From Bacteroides faecalis (GTDB lineage Bacteria > Bacteroidota > Bacteroidia > Bacteroidales > Bacteroidaceae), in the NCBI RefSeq assembly GCF_003865075.1, contig NZ_BHWB01000004.1:124001-188000 (forward strand): a stretch of 64,000 bases of DNA, given 5' to 3'. The position numbers were made by a program, and so were the translations under genes. Each line of letters begins with the position of its first letter. Within the stretch, counting starts at the first letter, position 1. Positions 43,625 to 51,828 of this stretch are shown here, piece after piece. Under the pieces are notes generated by a model. It saw only the letters and a program-made list of their open reading frames with translations, ran no database searches and had not been told where the DNA came from.

Positions 43625-44881
43625 ATGGGAATGGACAGAAGAAACTTCTTAAAAACTGTCGGAGGACTAGCTCTTTTCACAATTGTGCCACGTCACGTAT
43701 TGGGACACGGTTATATTGCTCCAAGTGATCAATTGACCAAAGGTATTATTGGTGTTGGAGGCATGGGCAGAGGTCATGTAAACTATGAAGGTACACGCTT
43801 GGTTGCCGTATGTGATGTTGATAAAAAGCATCTTGAGCTAGGTAAAAAATTAGTAAAAGATCAGATTGCTGCTTATCATGATTTTCGTGATTTGATCTTA
43901 GATCCGAATGTGGACATTGTTCACATTGCAACTCCACCTCATTGGCATGGAATCATGTCAGTAGAAGCAGCAAAAGCCGGAAAAGATATTTGGTGTGAGA
44001 AACCGATGACACGTACGATCGGTGAAGGTAAACGTGTGATGGAAGCAGTAGAACAATACGGGCGTATGTTCCGCCTAAATACTTGGTTCCGTTTTAAAGA
44101 TCCTTTCTACGGCTTGGGAACACCAGTGAAGCCTTTAAAGAAATTAGTACAGAGCGGCATGTTAGGATGGCCATTGAAAGTGACAATCAGCAAGCATACA
44201 GGTTTTGACTGGAAATTCTACTGGGTAGGTAAAGAATATCTTGAACCACAACAGATACCAGCTGAACTGGATTATGACATGTGGCTGGGCCCGGCTCCTT
44301 ATAAGCCTTACAACGCTCACCGCGTTCATCAGAATTTCCGCGGATATTGGGATTATGATAGTGGTGGTTTGGGTGATATGGGACAACACTATATCGACCC
44401 TGTACAATATATATTAGGTAAAGATGACACCAGCCCGGTGAAAGTAGAAGTAGATGCTCCTCAACAACATCCGGATGCAGTTGGAGTTTGGCGTTCTATT
44501 ACTTATACTTATGACGATGGCTGTCAGATTGTACTTTGGGGTGGAGACTTTGGTGATCCGAATACTCCTTATATTGCAGGTCCTAAAGGTAATGTATATA
44601 AGAATTTTGTATGCGACATACCTGATTGGGAAAAGAAATTGGCCGATTATCCAGAACCCGAACCACAGATTTCAACTTTCCTTGAAAGTGTTAAAACCCG
44701 TCAGCCGTTTGCATTGAACGAACGAAACGGATTCCGTTCAGCAACAATAGTCAATATGGGAGCTGCTGCTCTTCGTTTAAACAGAACGTTAAACTTTGAT
44801 CCTGTAAAACTTGAGTTTGTAGATGACGAAGCAGCTAACCGTTTGTTGGATCAACCGTCGAGAGCACCGTGGAATATTTAG
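43625..44881 (+). CDS. Gfo/Idh/MocA family oxidoreductase with twin-arginine signal
   Basis: A 418-residue NAD(P)-dependent oxidoreductase. The N-terminus DRRNFLKTVGGLALFTIVPR is a twin-arginine-type signal, so it is probably exported folded with its cofactor. The Rossmann motif GVGGMGRGH (about 40-48), EKP in WCEKPMTR (about 122) and GGLGDMGQHYIDPVQYILG with the catalytic histidine region near 245-262 are all present. In glycoside 3-oxidation clusters such enzymes oxidise C3 of a glycoside to a 3-keto sugar. The gene is flanked by the TIM-barrel gene and the DUF1080 gene, with gaps of 19 and 23 bases. Confidence 0.88.
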   Translation: MGMDRRNFLKTVGGLALFTIVPRHVLGHGYIAPSDQLTKGIIGVGGMGRGHVNYEGTRLVAVCDVDKKHLELGKKLVKDQIAAYHDFRDLILDPNVDIVHIATPPHWHGIMSVEAAKAGKDIWCEKPMTRTIGEGKRVMEAVEQYGRMFRLNTWFRFKDPFYGLGTPVKPLKKLVQSGMLGWPLKVTISKHTGFDWKFYWVGKEYLEPQQIPAELDYDMWLGPAPYKPYNAHRVHQNFRGYWDYDSGGLGDMGQHYIDPVQYILGKDDTSPVKVEVDAPQQHPDAVGVWRSITYTYDDGCQIVLWGGDFGDPNTPYIAGPKGNVYKNFVCDIPDWEKKLADYPEPEPQISTFLESVKTRQPFALNERNGFRSATIVNMGAAALRLNRTLNFDPVKLEFVDDEAANRLLDQPSRAPWNI

Positions 44882-44904
44882 TTCATTCAAAAAATTGAAA
44901 ACAC

Positions 44905-47900
44905 ATGAAGAAAGTATATATATCAATAACAACTTTGTTATTATGCGGAAGCATGCTAATGGCCCAATCGCCAGCCAATCGTACGGCAAAAACTACCGTA
45001 GCCGATGTGTTGGTTCAAATGCCAGCAGCTAAACAAGCAGAGTACAATAAACTAATTAAAGAACTGAGTTCTACTGGTGAAGAGGGCGTTTTGATGTTAA
45101 TAGACAGAATCAATCCGCCGGGCAAAGGTAGCAACTCGAATGTGGATTACGCCTTAAGTGGTTTGAGCCATTATGTTATGGCAAAAGGGGAAGAAAACGC
45201 ACGTCTGACCATCGCTAATGCTTATCTGAAAGCCTTGGATAAAGCAAGTGAACGTGAGACAAAAGCTTTCATCATTCGCCAACTTCAAATTTTAGGAAAA
45301 GATGAATGTGTGGATGTTCTTGCCACTTATCTCAATGATGAATCATTAAGCAGTCCTGCCGCATGTGCACTAGCTTCTATTGGCAGTCCTAAAGCAGGAG
45401 CAATTCTGACTGCTGCTTTAAAAAGTCGTAGCGGTTCACCAAAAACGCAAAAGAATATTATCCAGGCAATTGGAGATGTGCAGGTAACAGAGGCAGAAGA
45501 TCTTCTACTTACATTGTTAAAAACTTCCAACCCGGAAATACAAACTGAATTATTGTATGCATTAAGCCAGATAGGAAGTCTGAAATCATTGGATGCATTG
45601 GCAAACGCCGCAGCCAAAGATGGATATACAATGACTAAAGAAGGAGCTAACGAGGCTTATATTATATTATTGAACCGTCTGATCGAGCAAGGACATCCGA
45701 AAGAGGTAACAAAAGCTGCCCAAAAACTACAAAAAGATGCAGCTAAAGCAGGAAAGGAACAAACAAGCGAAGCAGCACTACAGACTCTCCTACACGCCGA
45801 ATTGGCCAAAGGACAGGGCAACAATGCAAGTGCTACCAAGTTAATTCTAACTGCAATGAAGAGTCCGAGCAGGAGTTATCGGAATGCTGCTTTAAATTAC
45901 GCTTCCCACTACGCAGATAAGGATTTATATATCGGTCTGGCAAAAGCAATGGAAAAGGCGAAGCCTGAAGTGAAAGTAGATATTCTGAGCTGGATAGGAC
46001 GTGAAGCAAAAAAAACATCCAAGCATGATATCATCCAGAATCTGGAAATTCGTTCCGGGCTTCCTCTCCAACAGGTATTACTGAAACAAATAGCCAATAC
46101 AAACTTTGATGTTAAACAAGCTGTCGTATGGGCATTAGTTAAAATCGGTGATCCTGCAAGTATTCCTTCTATTGCAGCATTATTGAAGGATAACGACAAG
46201 CAAATTGTATTATTAGGACAAGATGCTTTAGTTGCTTTCCCAGGAAATATTAATGACGCAGTAGCAGAAGTTATCCCCTCTTCCACTGACGCTGGTAAGA
46301 TTGCCGGAATTGAATTATTGTCTATGCGTAAGGCTAGCAATAACTTAAACACAGTATTAGAACAAATACAGTCCGGCTCTCCCGAAGTTAAGAAAGTAGC
46401 TTATGCCGCACTGAAAGATGTGGTAAGTAACAAAGACATTGACACCATGTGTAAAATGTTGGAAAGTGCCGATACACAAACAGTTCCTGCTATGCAGCGT
46501 GCTGTAATTTCTGCAATTTCTTCATTACCGGCAAAGGAACAGGTTAAGATTGTGAATGGCCGTATGTCACAAGCTGGTGGTAAACAATATCTTTACTATC
46601 TGGTACTATCTTCTACCGGCCAGCCGGAGGTATTGGCAACCATTGTGAAAGGTTTCCACTCTAACACAGGAGTTAAACAGGACGCTGCTTTTGAAGCTCT
46701 TTTGAACTGGAAAGACAACCAAGTAGCTGATGAATTGTATAATATCTGTAAGCAGAATCCATCTTCCAAATTCTTCGAACCGGGACTTAACACTTACATA
46801 AAATTAGTATCTAATCCTGCATTCACAGGCGAAAGACGTTTGTTAAGCCTACGCAAGGCAATGGAAATTGCTCAAACAGATGCACAGAAAAAAGCAATTC
46901 TGCAACAGATCGAAAAGACTGATACATTCCTTGGAATGCTATATGCCGGCGAATTCCTCGACCAGAAACCTGTACAGCAAGCAGCAGCCAATGCTGTCAT
47001 GAACATCGCTTTAGGTAACAAAGAATATATAGGAACCAATGTCCGCGATTTACTAAATAAAGTATTGGAAGTATTGGACAATCCGGATGCACGTTATCAA
47101 AAAGAGGCCATCAAGAAGCATTTAGCTGAAATGCCTCAAGGCGAAGGTTTCGTATCTATCTTCAATGGCAAAGATCTGACCGGTTGGAAAGGATTGGTAG
47201 AAAATCCAATTGTCCGGGCTAAAATGAAACCTGCACAATTGGCACAAGCCCAGAAAAAAGCTGATGAAGCTATGCGCAGAGACTGGAAAGTAGAAAACGG
47301 GCTATTAGCATTTGTAGGCAATGGCTTTGATAATCTGTGTACGGAAAAACAATACGGTGACTTTGAAATGTATGTAGACTGGATGCTTGATCCGGCAGGT
47401 CCCGAAGCAGATGCCGGCATCTATTTGCGTGGCACTCCTCAAGTACAAATATGGGATACCGCCCGTACGAATGTAGGTGCACAAGTAGGTTCCGGTGGCT
47501 TATATAACAACCAGGTGAACAAGAGTAAACCGTTAAAAGTTGCAGACAATAAATTGGGTGAATGGAACAGTTTCTATATTAAGATGGTAGGCGATCGTGT
47601 AACAGTGATTCTAAATGGAGAAAAGGTAGTAGACGATGTAATCCTCGAAAACTACTGGGATCGCAAATCCCCAATTTTCCCAATAGAACAAATTGAATTA
47701 CAAGCACATGGTAGCAAGGTATATTACCGAAACATTTATATAAAAGAGTTGGAACGTAAAGAACCATTCAAACTTTCCGCAGAGGAAGTGAAAGAAGGTT
47801 TCAAGATATTATTCGACGGTACCAATATGCATGAATGGACCGGAAATACAGTAGACTATACATTGGAAGATAATTGTATTTCTCTGAATCCAAGCAAAAG

Positions 47901-48381
47901 CTTCGGTGGTAACCTGTATACAAAGGATGAATATGACAACTTTGTCTTCCGCTTCGAATTCCAATTGACTCCCGGTGCAAACAATGGTGTCGGTATACGT
48001 ACCCCAATGAAAGGAGATGCCGCTTATGTGGGAATGGAAATTCAGATACTGGATTGCGAACATCCTATCTATAAGGACATCACTCCTTTACAACATCATG
48101 GCTCTGTATATGGTATTATTCCGGCAAAGCCTGACCATCATGGTATATTCAAACCCGTCGGCGAATGGAATGTGGAAGAAATTGTAGCAAACGGTGACAA
48201 TATTCGTGTAACAGTGAATGGTGTTGTTATCACAGAAGGTAATATTCGCGAAGCCACCAAGAACGGTACAGCCGATCATAAGAATCATCCGGGATTATTC
48301 AACAAAAAAGGACATATCGGTTTCTTAGGACATGGTTCTCCGGTTAAATTTAGAAATATCCGTATTAAAGAGTTGAAATAA
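44905..48381 (+). CDS. HEAT-repeat protein with two C-terminal DUF1080 (3-keto-disaccharide hydrolase) domains
   Basis: An exported 1158-residue protein (signal VYISITTLLLCGSMLMAQ). Residues about 30-735 are tandem helical HEAT-type repeats (IIRQLQILGKDECVDVLATY, LASIGSPKAGAIL, LLYALSQIGSLKSLDALANA). Two DUF1080 beta-sandwich domains follow: one from about 747 (FVSIFNGKDLTGWKG) and one from about 964 (GFKILFDGTNMHEWTG, later PGANNGVGIRTP). DUF1080 enzymes cleave 3-keto-glycosides after a dehydrogenase has oxidised C3. The second copy retains the family landmarks DCEHPIYKD and LQHHGSVYGI. The HEAT superhelix may scaffold the complex or bind glycan. A perfect terminator follows. Confidence 0.9.
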   Translation: MKKVYISITTLLLCGSMLMAQSPANRTAKTTVADVLVQMPAAKQAEYNKLIKELSSTGEEGVLMLIDRINPPGKGSNSNVDYALSGLSHYVMAKGEENARLTIANAYLKALDKASERETKAFIIRQLQILGKDECVDVLATYLNDESLSSPAACALASIGSPKAGAILTAALKSRSGSPKTQKNIIQAIGDVQVTEAEDLLLTLLKTSNPEIQTELLYALSQIGSLKSLDALANAAAKDGYTMTKEGANEAYIILLNRLIEQGHPKEVTKAAQKLQKDAAKAGKEQTSEAALQTLLHAELAKGQGNNASATKLILTAMKSPSRSYRNAALNYASHYADKDLYIGLAKAMEKAKPEVKVDILSWIGREAKKTSKHDIIQNLEIRSGLPLQQVLLKQIANTNFDVKQAVVWALVKIGDPASIPSIAALLKDNDKQIVLLGQDALVAFPGNINDAVAEVIPSSTDAGKIAGIELLSMRKASNNLNTVLEQIQSGSPEVKKVAYAALKDVVSNKDIDTMCKMLESADTQTVPAMQRAVISAISSLPAKEQVKIVNGRMSQAGGKQYLYYLVLSSTGQPEVLATIVKGFHSNTGVKQDAAFEALLNWKDNQVADELYNICKQNPSSKFFEPGLNTYIKLVSNPAFTGERRLLSLRKAMEIAQTDAQKKAILQQIEKTDTFLGMLYAGEFLDQKPVQQAAANAVMNIALGNKEYIGTNVRDLLNKVLEVLDNPDARYQKEAIKKHLAEMPQGEGFVSIFNGKDLTGWKGLVENPIVRAKMKPAQLAQAQKKADEAMRRDWKVENGLLAFVGNGFDNLCTEKQYGDFEMYVDWMLDPAGPEADAGIYLRGTPQVQIWDTARTNVGAQVGSGGLYNNQVNKSKPLKVADNKLGEWNSFYIKMVGDRVTVILNGEKVVDDVILENYWDRKSPIFPIEQIELQAHGSKVYYRNIYIKELERKEPFKLSAEEVKEGFKILFDGTNMHEWTGNTVDYTLEDNCISLNPSKSFGGNLYTKDEYDNFVFRFEFQLTPGANNGVGIRTPMKGDAAYVGMEIQILDCEHPIYKDITPLQHHGSVYGIIPAKPDHHGIFKPVGEWNVEEIVANGDNIRVTVNGVVITEGNIREATKNGTADHKNHPGLFNKKGHIGFLGHGSPVKFRNIRIKELK

Positions 48382-48410
48382 GCATTATTCTTATTTCATA
48401 GTTTAAGTTG

Positions 48411-48447
48411 TGCAGCATAAGCATTCGTTTGCTTATGCTGCATTTTT
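48411..48447 (+). terminator. Rho-independent terminator after the DUF1080 gene
   Basis: Perfect 13-bp arms TGCAGCATAAGCA (48411-48423) and 48430-48442, 6-base loop, followed by TTTTT. It clearly ends the 42721-48381 operon. Confidence 0.93.
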
Positions 48448-48486
48448 ATTCCAATAAAAACAAAAGGGTGCAAATTTCCGGGTTTA

Positions 48487-48520
48487 TTTGCCATCTTTAT
48501 TCAAATAAAAGCTATCTTTG
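48487..48520 (+). promoter_or_regulatory. Promoter of the TPR-kor transcription unit
   Basis: TTTG at 48487-48490, a 22-base spacer and TATCTTTG at 48513-48520 lie 28 bases before the TPR gene start. Confidence 0.75.
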
Positions 48521-48548
48521 CGATTCAGAATCCCGAAATAAGAAAAAA

Positions 48549-48830
48549 ATGGAGCAAATAGATATTCTAAAAGAGCTTATTAATCGGGGAGATGTGGATA
48601 AAGCAATAGAGCAATTGAATCAACTCCTCCAAGATATTTCTGTCGAACCAAAGAAAGACGCTCTTTACTATTTACTGGGAAATGCCTACCGAAAAAAGGG
48701 AGATTGGAAACAGGCTTTGGATAACTACCAACACGCCATCGATCTTAACCCCGACAGTCCTGCCGTACAAGCTCGAAAGATGGCGATAGATATCCTGAAC
48801 TTCTATCACAAAGATATGTACAATCAATAA
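48549..48830 (+). CDS. Small tetratricopeptide-repeat protein
   Basis: A 93-residue cytoplasmic protein with two to three TPR-type helical hairpins (ALYYLLGNAYRKKGDWKQAL, then DNYQHAIDLNPDSPA). I start it at the ATG at 48549, just after the promoter. The longer in-frame extension runs through the promoter and preceding terminator. It lies 34 bases upstream of korD, so it may be co-transcribed and could act as an adaptor or assembly factor for the oxidoreductase, which is inference from position. Confidence 0.82.
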   Translation: MEQIDILKELINRGDVDKAIEQLNQLLQDISVEPKKDALYYLLGNAYRKKGDWKQALDNYQHAIDLNPDSPAVQARKMAIDILNFYHKDMYNQ

Positions 48831-48864
48831 TCGAAATAAAGGTAACGTAATAAAGTTAAAGAAT

Positions 48865-49092
48865 ATGGCAAAAATCAAAGGAGCAATCGTAGTCGATACA
48901 GAGCGTTGCAAAGGGTGCAACCTATGTGTAGTAGCGTGTCCGCTCGATGTAATCTCCCTCAATAAAGAGGTGAATATGAAAGGCTATAACTACGCCTTCC
49001 AAGTGAAAGAAGATACCTGTAACGGCTGTAGTTCTTGTGCGACAGTTTGTCCGGACGGATGTATCTCAGTGTATAAAGTTAAATGTGAATAA
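48865..49092 (+). CDS. korD: 2-oxoacid:ferredoxin oxidoreductase delta (4Fe-4S ferredoxin) subunit
   Basis: A 75-residue protein with two CxxCxxCxxxC clusters (CKGCNLCVVACP and CNGCSSCATVCP), the electron-transfer subunit of the four-subunit 2-oxoacid:ferredoxin oxidoreductases. It carries electrons from the ThDP subunit to free ferredoxin. It is the first catalytic gene of a korD-A-B-C order (gap of 11 bases to korA). Specificity for 2-oxoglutarate rather than branched-chain oxoacids is likely in Bacteroides but not proven by sequence. Confidence 0.92.
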   Translation: MAKIKGAIVVDTERCKGCNLCVVACPLDVISLNKEVNMKGYNYAFQVKEDTCNGCSSCATVCPDGCISVYKVKCE

Positions 49093-49103
49093 AAGAAACG
49101 AAT

Positions 49104-50186
49104 ATGGCAGAAGAAGTAGTATTAATGAAAGGTAACGAAGCCATCGCCCACGCAGCTATCCGTTGCGGTGCAGACGGGTACTTCGGTTATCCTATTACTC
49201 CCCAATCGGAAGTGTTGGAAACACTGGCCGAACTGAAACCTTGGGAAACAACTGGCATGGTAGTGCTCCAGGCAGAAAGTGAAGTGGCAGCTATCAATAT
49301 GGTATATGGAGGTGCAGGAAGCGGCAAAATGGTCATGACCTCCTCATCCAGCCCGGGTGTAAGTTTGAAACAAGAAGGTATTTCTTATCTTGCGGGTGCG
49401 GAACTCCCCTGTTTGATTGTAAACGTAATGCGTGGAGGCCCCGGTCTGGGAACGATCCAGCCAAGTCAGGCTGACTATTTCCAGACTGTAAAAGGCGGTG
49501 GTCATGGTGACTATAAATTAATCGCTTTTGCTCCGGCATCTGTACAAGAGATGGCAGATTTCGTTAGCTTGGGTTTTGAACTGGCTTTCAAATACCGTAA
49601 CCCAGCTATCATTCTTGCCGACGGAGTGATCGGACAAATGATGGAAAAAGTAGTTCTTCCTCCTCAAAAGCCACGCCGTACCGAAGCCGAAGTAATCAAA
49701 CAATGTCCTTGGGCTTCTACCGGAAAGACAAAAGATCGGAAACCAAACATTATAACTTCTCTCGAACTGAAACCGGAAGCAATGGAGATCAACAATCTCC
49801 GTTTCCAGGCTAAATATCGTGAAATTGAAGAGAACGAAGTACGTTTTGAAGAAATCAACTGCGAAGATGCAGAATATCTGATTATTGCTTTTGGTTCAAT
49901 GGCACGTATTGGTCAGAAAGCAATGGAAATTGCACGTGAAAAAGGAATTAAAGTAGGTATTCTACGTCCTATTACTTTATGGCCTTTCCCAACTAAGGCG
50001 ATTGCAGCTTATGCCGATAAAGTAAAAGGTATGCTCGTAACGGAACTGAATGCAGGACAGATGATTGAAGATGTCCGTTTGGCAGTAAACGGTAAAATCA
50101 ACGTTGAACATTTCGGACGTCTCGGCGGTATTGTTCCCGATCCGGACGAAATTGTAGAAGCACTGGTAGAAAAACTAATCAAATAA
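49104..50186 (+). CDS. korA: 2-oxoacid:ferredoxin oxidoreductase alpha subunit
   Basis: The 360-residue alpha subunit (pyrimidine-domain-like) of a KorABCD/Vor complex that oxidatively decarboxylates a 2-oxoacid to its CoA ester, or runs in reverse for reductive carboxylation in anaerobes. Landmarks are CGADGYFGYPITPQSEVLE, GAGSGKMVMTSSSSPGVSLK, GGPGLGTIQPSQADYFQ and the C-terminal VTELNAGQMIEDV. It is a separate polypeptide without the gamma domain, in keeping with the korC gene downstream. It is followed by a small membrane-protein gene. Confidence 0.93.
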   Translation: MAEEVVLMKGNEAIAHAAIRCGADGYFGYPITPQSEVLETLAELKPWETTGMVVLQAESEVAAINMVYGGAGSGKMVMTSSSSPGVSLKQEGISYLAGAELPCLIVNVMRGGPGLGTIQPSQADYFQTVKGGGHGDYKLIAFAPASVQEMADFVSLGFELAFKYRNPAIILADGVIGQMMEKVVLPPQKPRRTEAEVIKQCPWASTGKTKDRKPNIITSLELKPEAMEINNLRFQAKYREIEENEVRFEEINCEDAEYLIIAFGSMARIGQKAMEIAREKGIKVGILRPITLWPFPTKAIAAYADKVKGMLVTELNAGQMIEDVRLAVNGKINVEHFGRLGGIVPDPDEIVEALVEKLIK

Positions 50187-50193
50187 CGAAACG

Positions 50194-50367
50194 ATGAATC
50201 CCGATAAAATAAGAAACATACTAAACATCGTCTTTATTATTCTGGCTATAGCTGCTGTAATTATCTACTATGTAGCGAGAGACGACTTTAAATTATTTAT
50301 CTACGTATGCGGTACTGCTGTGTTCGTTAAGATAATGGAGTTTTTTATACGGTTCACCAACAGATAA
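50194..50367 (+). CDS. 57-residue membrane protein inside the kor operon
   Basis: An ATG at 50194 opens 57 codons to the TAA at 50367. They encode a charged N-terminus (MNPDKIRN), a hydrophobic segment (about residues 9-28, ILNIVFIILAIAAVIIYYVA), a short charged loop (RDDFK) and a second hydrophobic segment (about 33-47), ending basic (RFTNR). The gene fits tightly between korA (7-base gap) and korB (12-base gap), which supports translation. Two transmembrane helices suggest it tethers or regulates the otherwise soluble oxidoreductase at the inner membrane. No family is recognised. Confidence 0.72.
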   Translation: MNPDKIRNILNIVFIILAIAAVIIYYVARDDFKLFIYVCGTAVFVKIMEFFIRFTNR

Positions 50368-50379
50368 GGAGAAGAAGTT

Positions 50380-51144
50380 ATGACTAAAGAAGAAATAATC
50401 AAGCCCGAGAATCTGGTTTATAAGAAACCGACTCTGATGAACAATAATTCCATGCACTACTGCCCGGGTTGCAGTCATGGTGTGGTACATAAACTCGTTG
50501 CCGAAGTAATTGAGGAAATGGGTATGGAAGATAAGGCCATCGGTATTTCACCGGTAGGATGCGCAGTCTTCATCTACAACTATCTGGATATCGACTGGCA
50601 AGAAGCAGCTCATGGACGTGCCCCCGCAGTAGCCACAGCTATCAAACGGTTATGGCCCGATCGTCTCGTATTCACTTATCAAGGTGATGGTGACTTGGCA
50701 TGTATCGGTACTGCCGAAACAATTCACGCACTGAACAGAGGTGAAAATATTACTATCATCTTTATCAATAATGCTATCTACGGCATGACTGGCGGCCAGA
50801 TGGCGCCTACAACATTAGTTGGCATGAAAAGTTCAACTTGCCCTTACGGACGTGATGTAGAGTTGCATGGATACCCACTAAAAATTACAGAAATTGCAGC
50901 TCAATTGGAAGGTACAGCCTACGTCACCCGTCAGTCCGTACACACAGTTCCTGCCATCCGTAAAGCGAAAAAAGCGATTCGTAAAGCTTTCGAAAATTCA
51001 ATGAACGGTAAAGGATCTAACCTTGTAGAAATTGTATCTACTTGCAGCTCCGGTTGGAAAATGACTCCGGAAAAAGCGAATAAATGGATGGAAGAAAACA
51101 TGTTCCCATTCTATCCTCTAGGTGATTTAAAAGATAAAGAATAA
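50380..51144 (+). CDS. korB: 2-oxoacid:ferredoxin oxidoreductase beta (ThDP-binding) subunit
   Basis: The 254-residue ThDP-binding catalytic subunit. Motifs are MHYCPGCSHGVVHKL (cysteine cluster ligand region), GISPVGCAVFIYNY, the ThDP/Mg motif GDGDLACIGTAETIHALNRG followed by IIFINNAIYGMTGGQMAPT, and CSSGWKMTPEKA near the C-terminus. It forms the active site with KorA. It follows the small membrane-protein gene and precedes korC by 20 bases. Confidence 0.94.
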   Translation: MTKEEIIKPENLVYKKPTLMNNNSMHYCPGCSHGVVHKLVAEVIEEMGMEDKAIGISPVGCAVFIYNYLDIDWQEAAHGRAPAVATAIKRLWPDRLVFTYQGDGDLACIGTAETIHALNRGENITIIFINNAIYGMTGGQMAPTTLVGMKSSTCPYGRDVELHGYPLKITEIAAQLEGTAYVTRQSVHTVPAIRKAKKAIRKAFENSMNGKGSNLVEIVSTCSSGWKMTPEKANKWMEENMFPFYPLGDLKDKE

Positions 51145-51164
51145 CGCTAAAAGTCAGCAGAACA

Positions 51165-51707
51165 ATGAAAGAAGAAATTATTATAGCAGGATTCGGTGGA
51201 CAAGGCGTATTGTCTATGGGTAAGATTTTGGCTTATTCCGGACTGATGGAAGGTAAGGAAGTCAGCTGGATGCCGGCATACGGTCCTGAACAACGTGGTG
51301 GGACAGCCAACGTAACAGTAATTGTAAGTGATGACAAGATCTCATCACCTATTTTAAGTAAATACGATGCAGCTATCATCCTGAACCAACCTTCACTCGA
51401 GAAATTTGAGCATAAAGTAAAACCGGGTGGTATCCTTATATACGATGGTTATGGAATCATTAACCCTCCTACACGCAAAGATATCAAGGTATACCGCATT
51501 GACGCTATGGATGCAGCCAACGAAATGAATAATGCCAAAGCATTTAACATGATCGTACTTGGCGGTTTACTGAAACTTCTCCCTATGGTCACATTAGACA
51601 ATGTCATCAAAGGTCTGAAGAAAACACTTCCGGAACGTCATCACCACTTGATCCCGATGAATGAAGCAGCGATCAAGAAAGGCATGGAACTTATCCGCGA
51701 AGCTTGA
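51165..51707 (+). CDS. korC: 2-oxoacid:ferredoxin oxidoreductase gamma subunit
   Basis: The 180-residue gamma subunit. The family pattern is IIAGFGGQGVLSMGKILAYS, then SWMPAYGPEQRGGTANVTVI and SPILSKYDAAIILNQPSLEK. It completes the four-subunit enzyme. An imperfect inverted repeat 20 bases after the stop may terminate the operon. Confidence 0.93.
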   Translation: MKEEIIIAGFGGQGVLSMGKILAYSGLMEGKEVSWMPAYGPEQRGGTANVTVIVSDDKISSPILSKYDAAIILNQPSLEKFEHKVKPGGILIYDGYGIINPPTRKDIKVYRIDAMDAANEMNNAKAFNMIVLGGLLKLLPMVTLDNVIKGLKKTLPERHHHLIPMNEAAIKKGMELIREA

Positions 51708-51726
51708 TCAAGAAATAATAGATTTT

Positions 51727-51785
51727 GGATAATTGATAATTATTAGCTACGCAAACTGCGGATGCAACATAATTTTCAATTATCC
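51727..51785 (+). terminator. AT-rich inverted repeat after korC
   Basis: Arms 51727-51743 (GGATAATTGATAATTAT) and 51769-51785 pair at 16 of 17 positions around a 25-base loop. It may be a weak terminator or a small dispersed repeat. The sequence alone does not decide. Confidence 0.45.
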
Positions 51786-51811
51786 ATTATCATTAAATCA
51801 ATTAAAGTAAG

Positions 51812-51819
51812 TATCTTTG
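51812..51819 (+). promoter_or_regulatory. -7 box of the porin gene, very close to the start codon
   Basis: TATCTTTG ends only 9 bases before the ATG at 51829. Transcription would therefore begin within a few bases of the start codon, giving a nearly leaderless mRNA. Confidence 0.65.
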
Positions 51820-51828
51820 CCTCCAATT

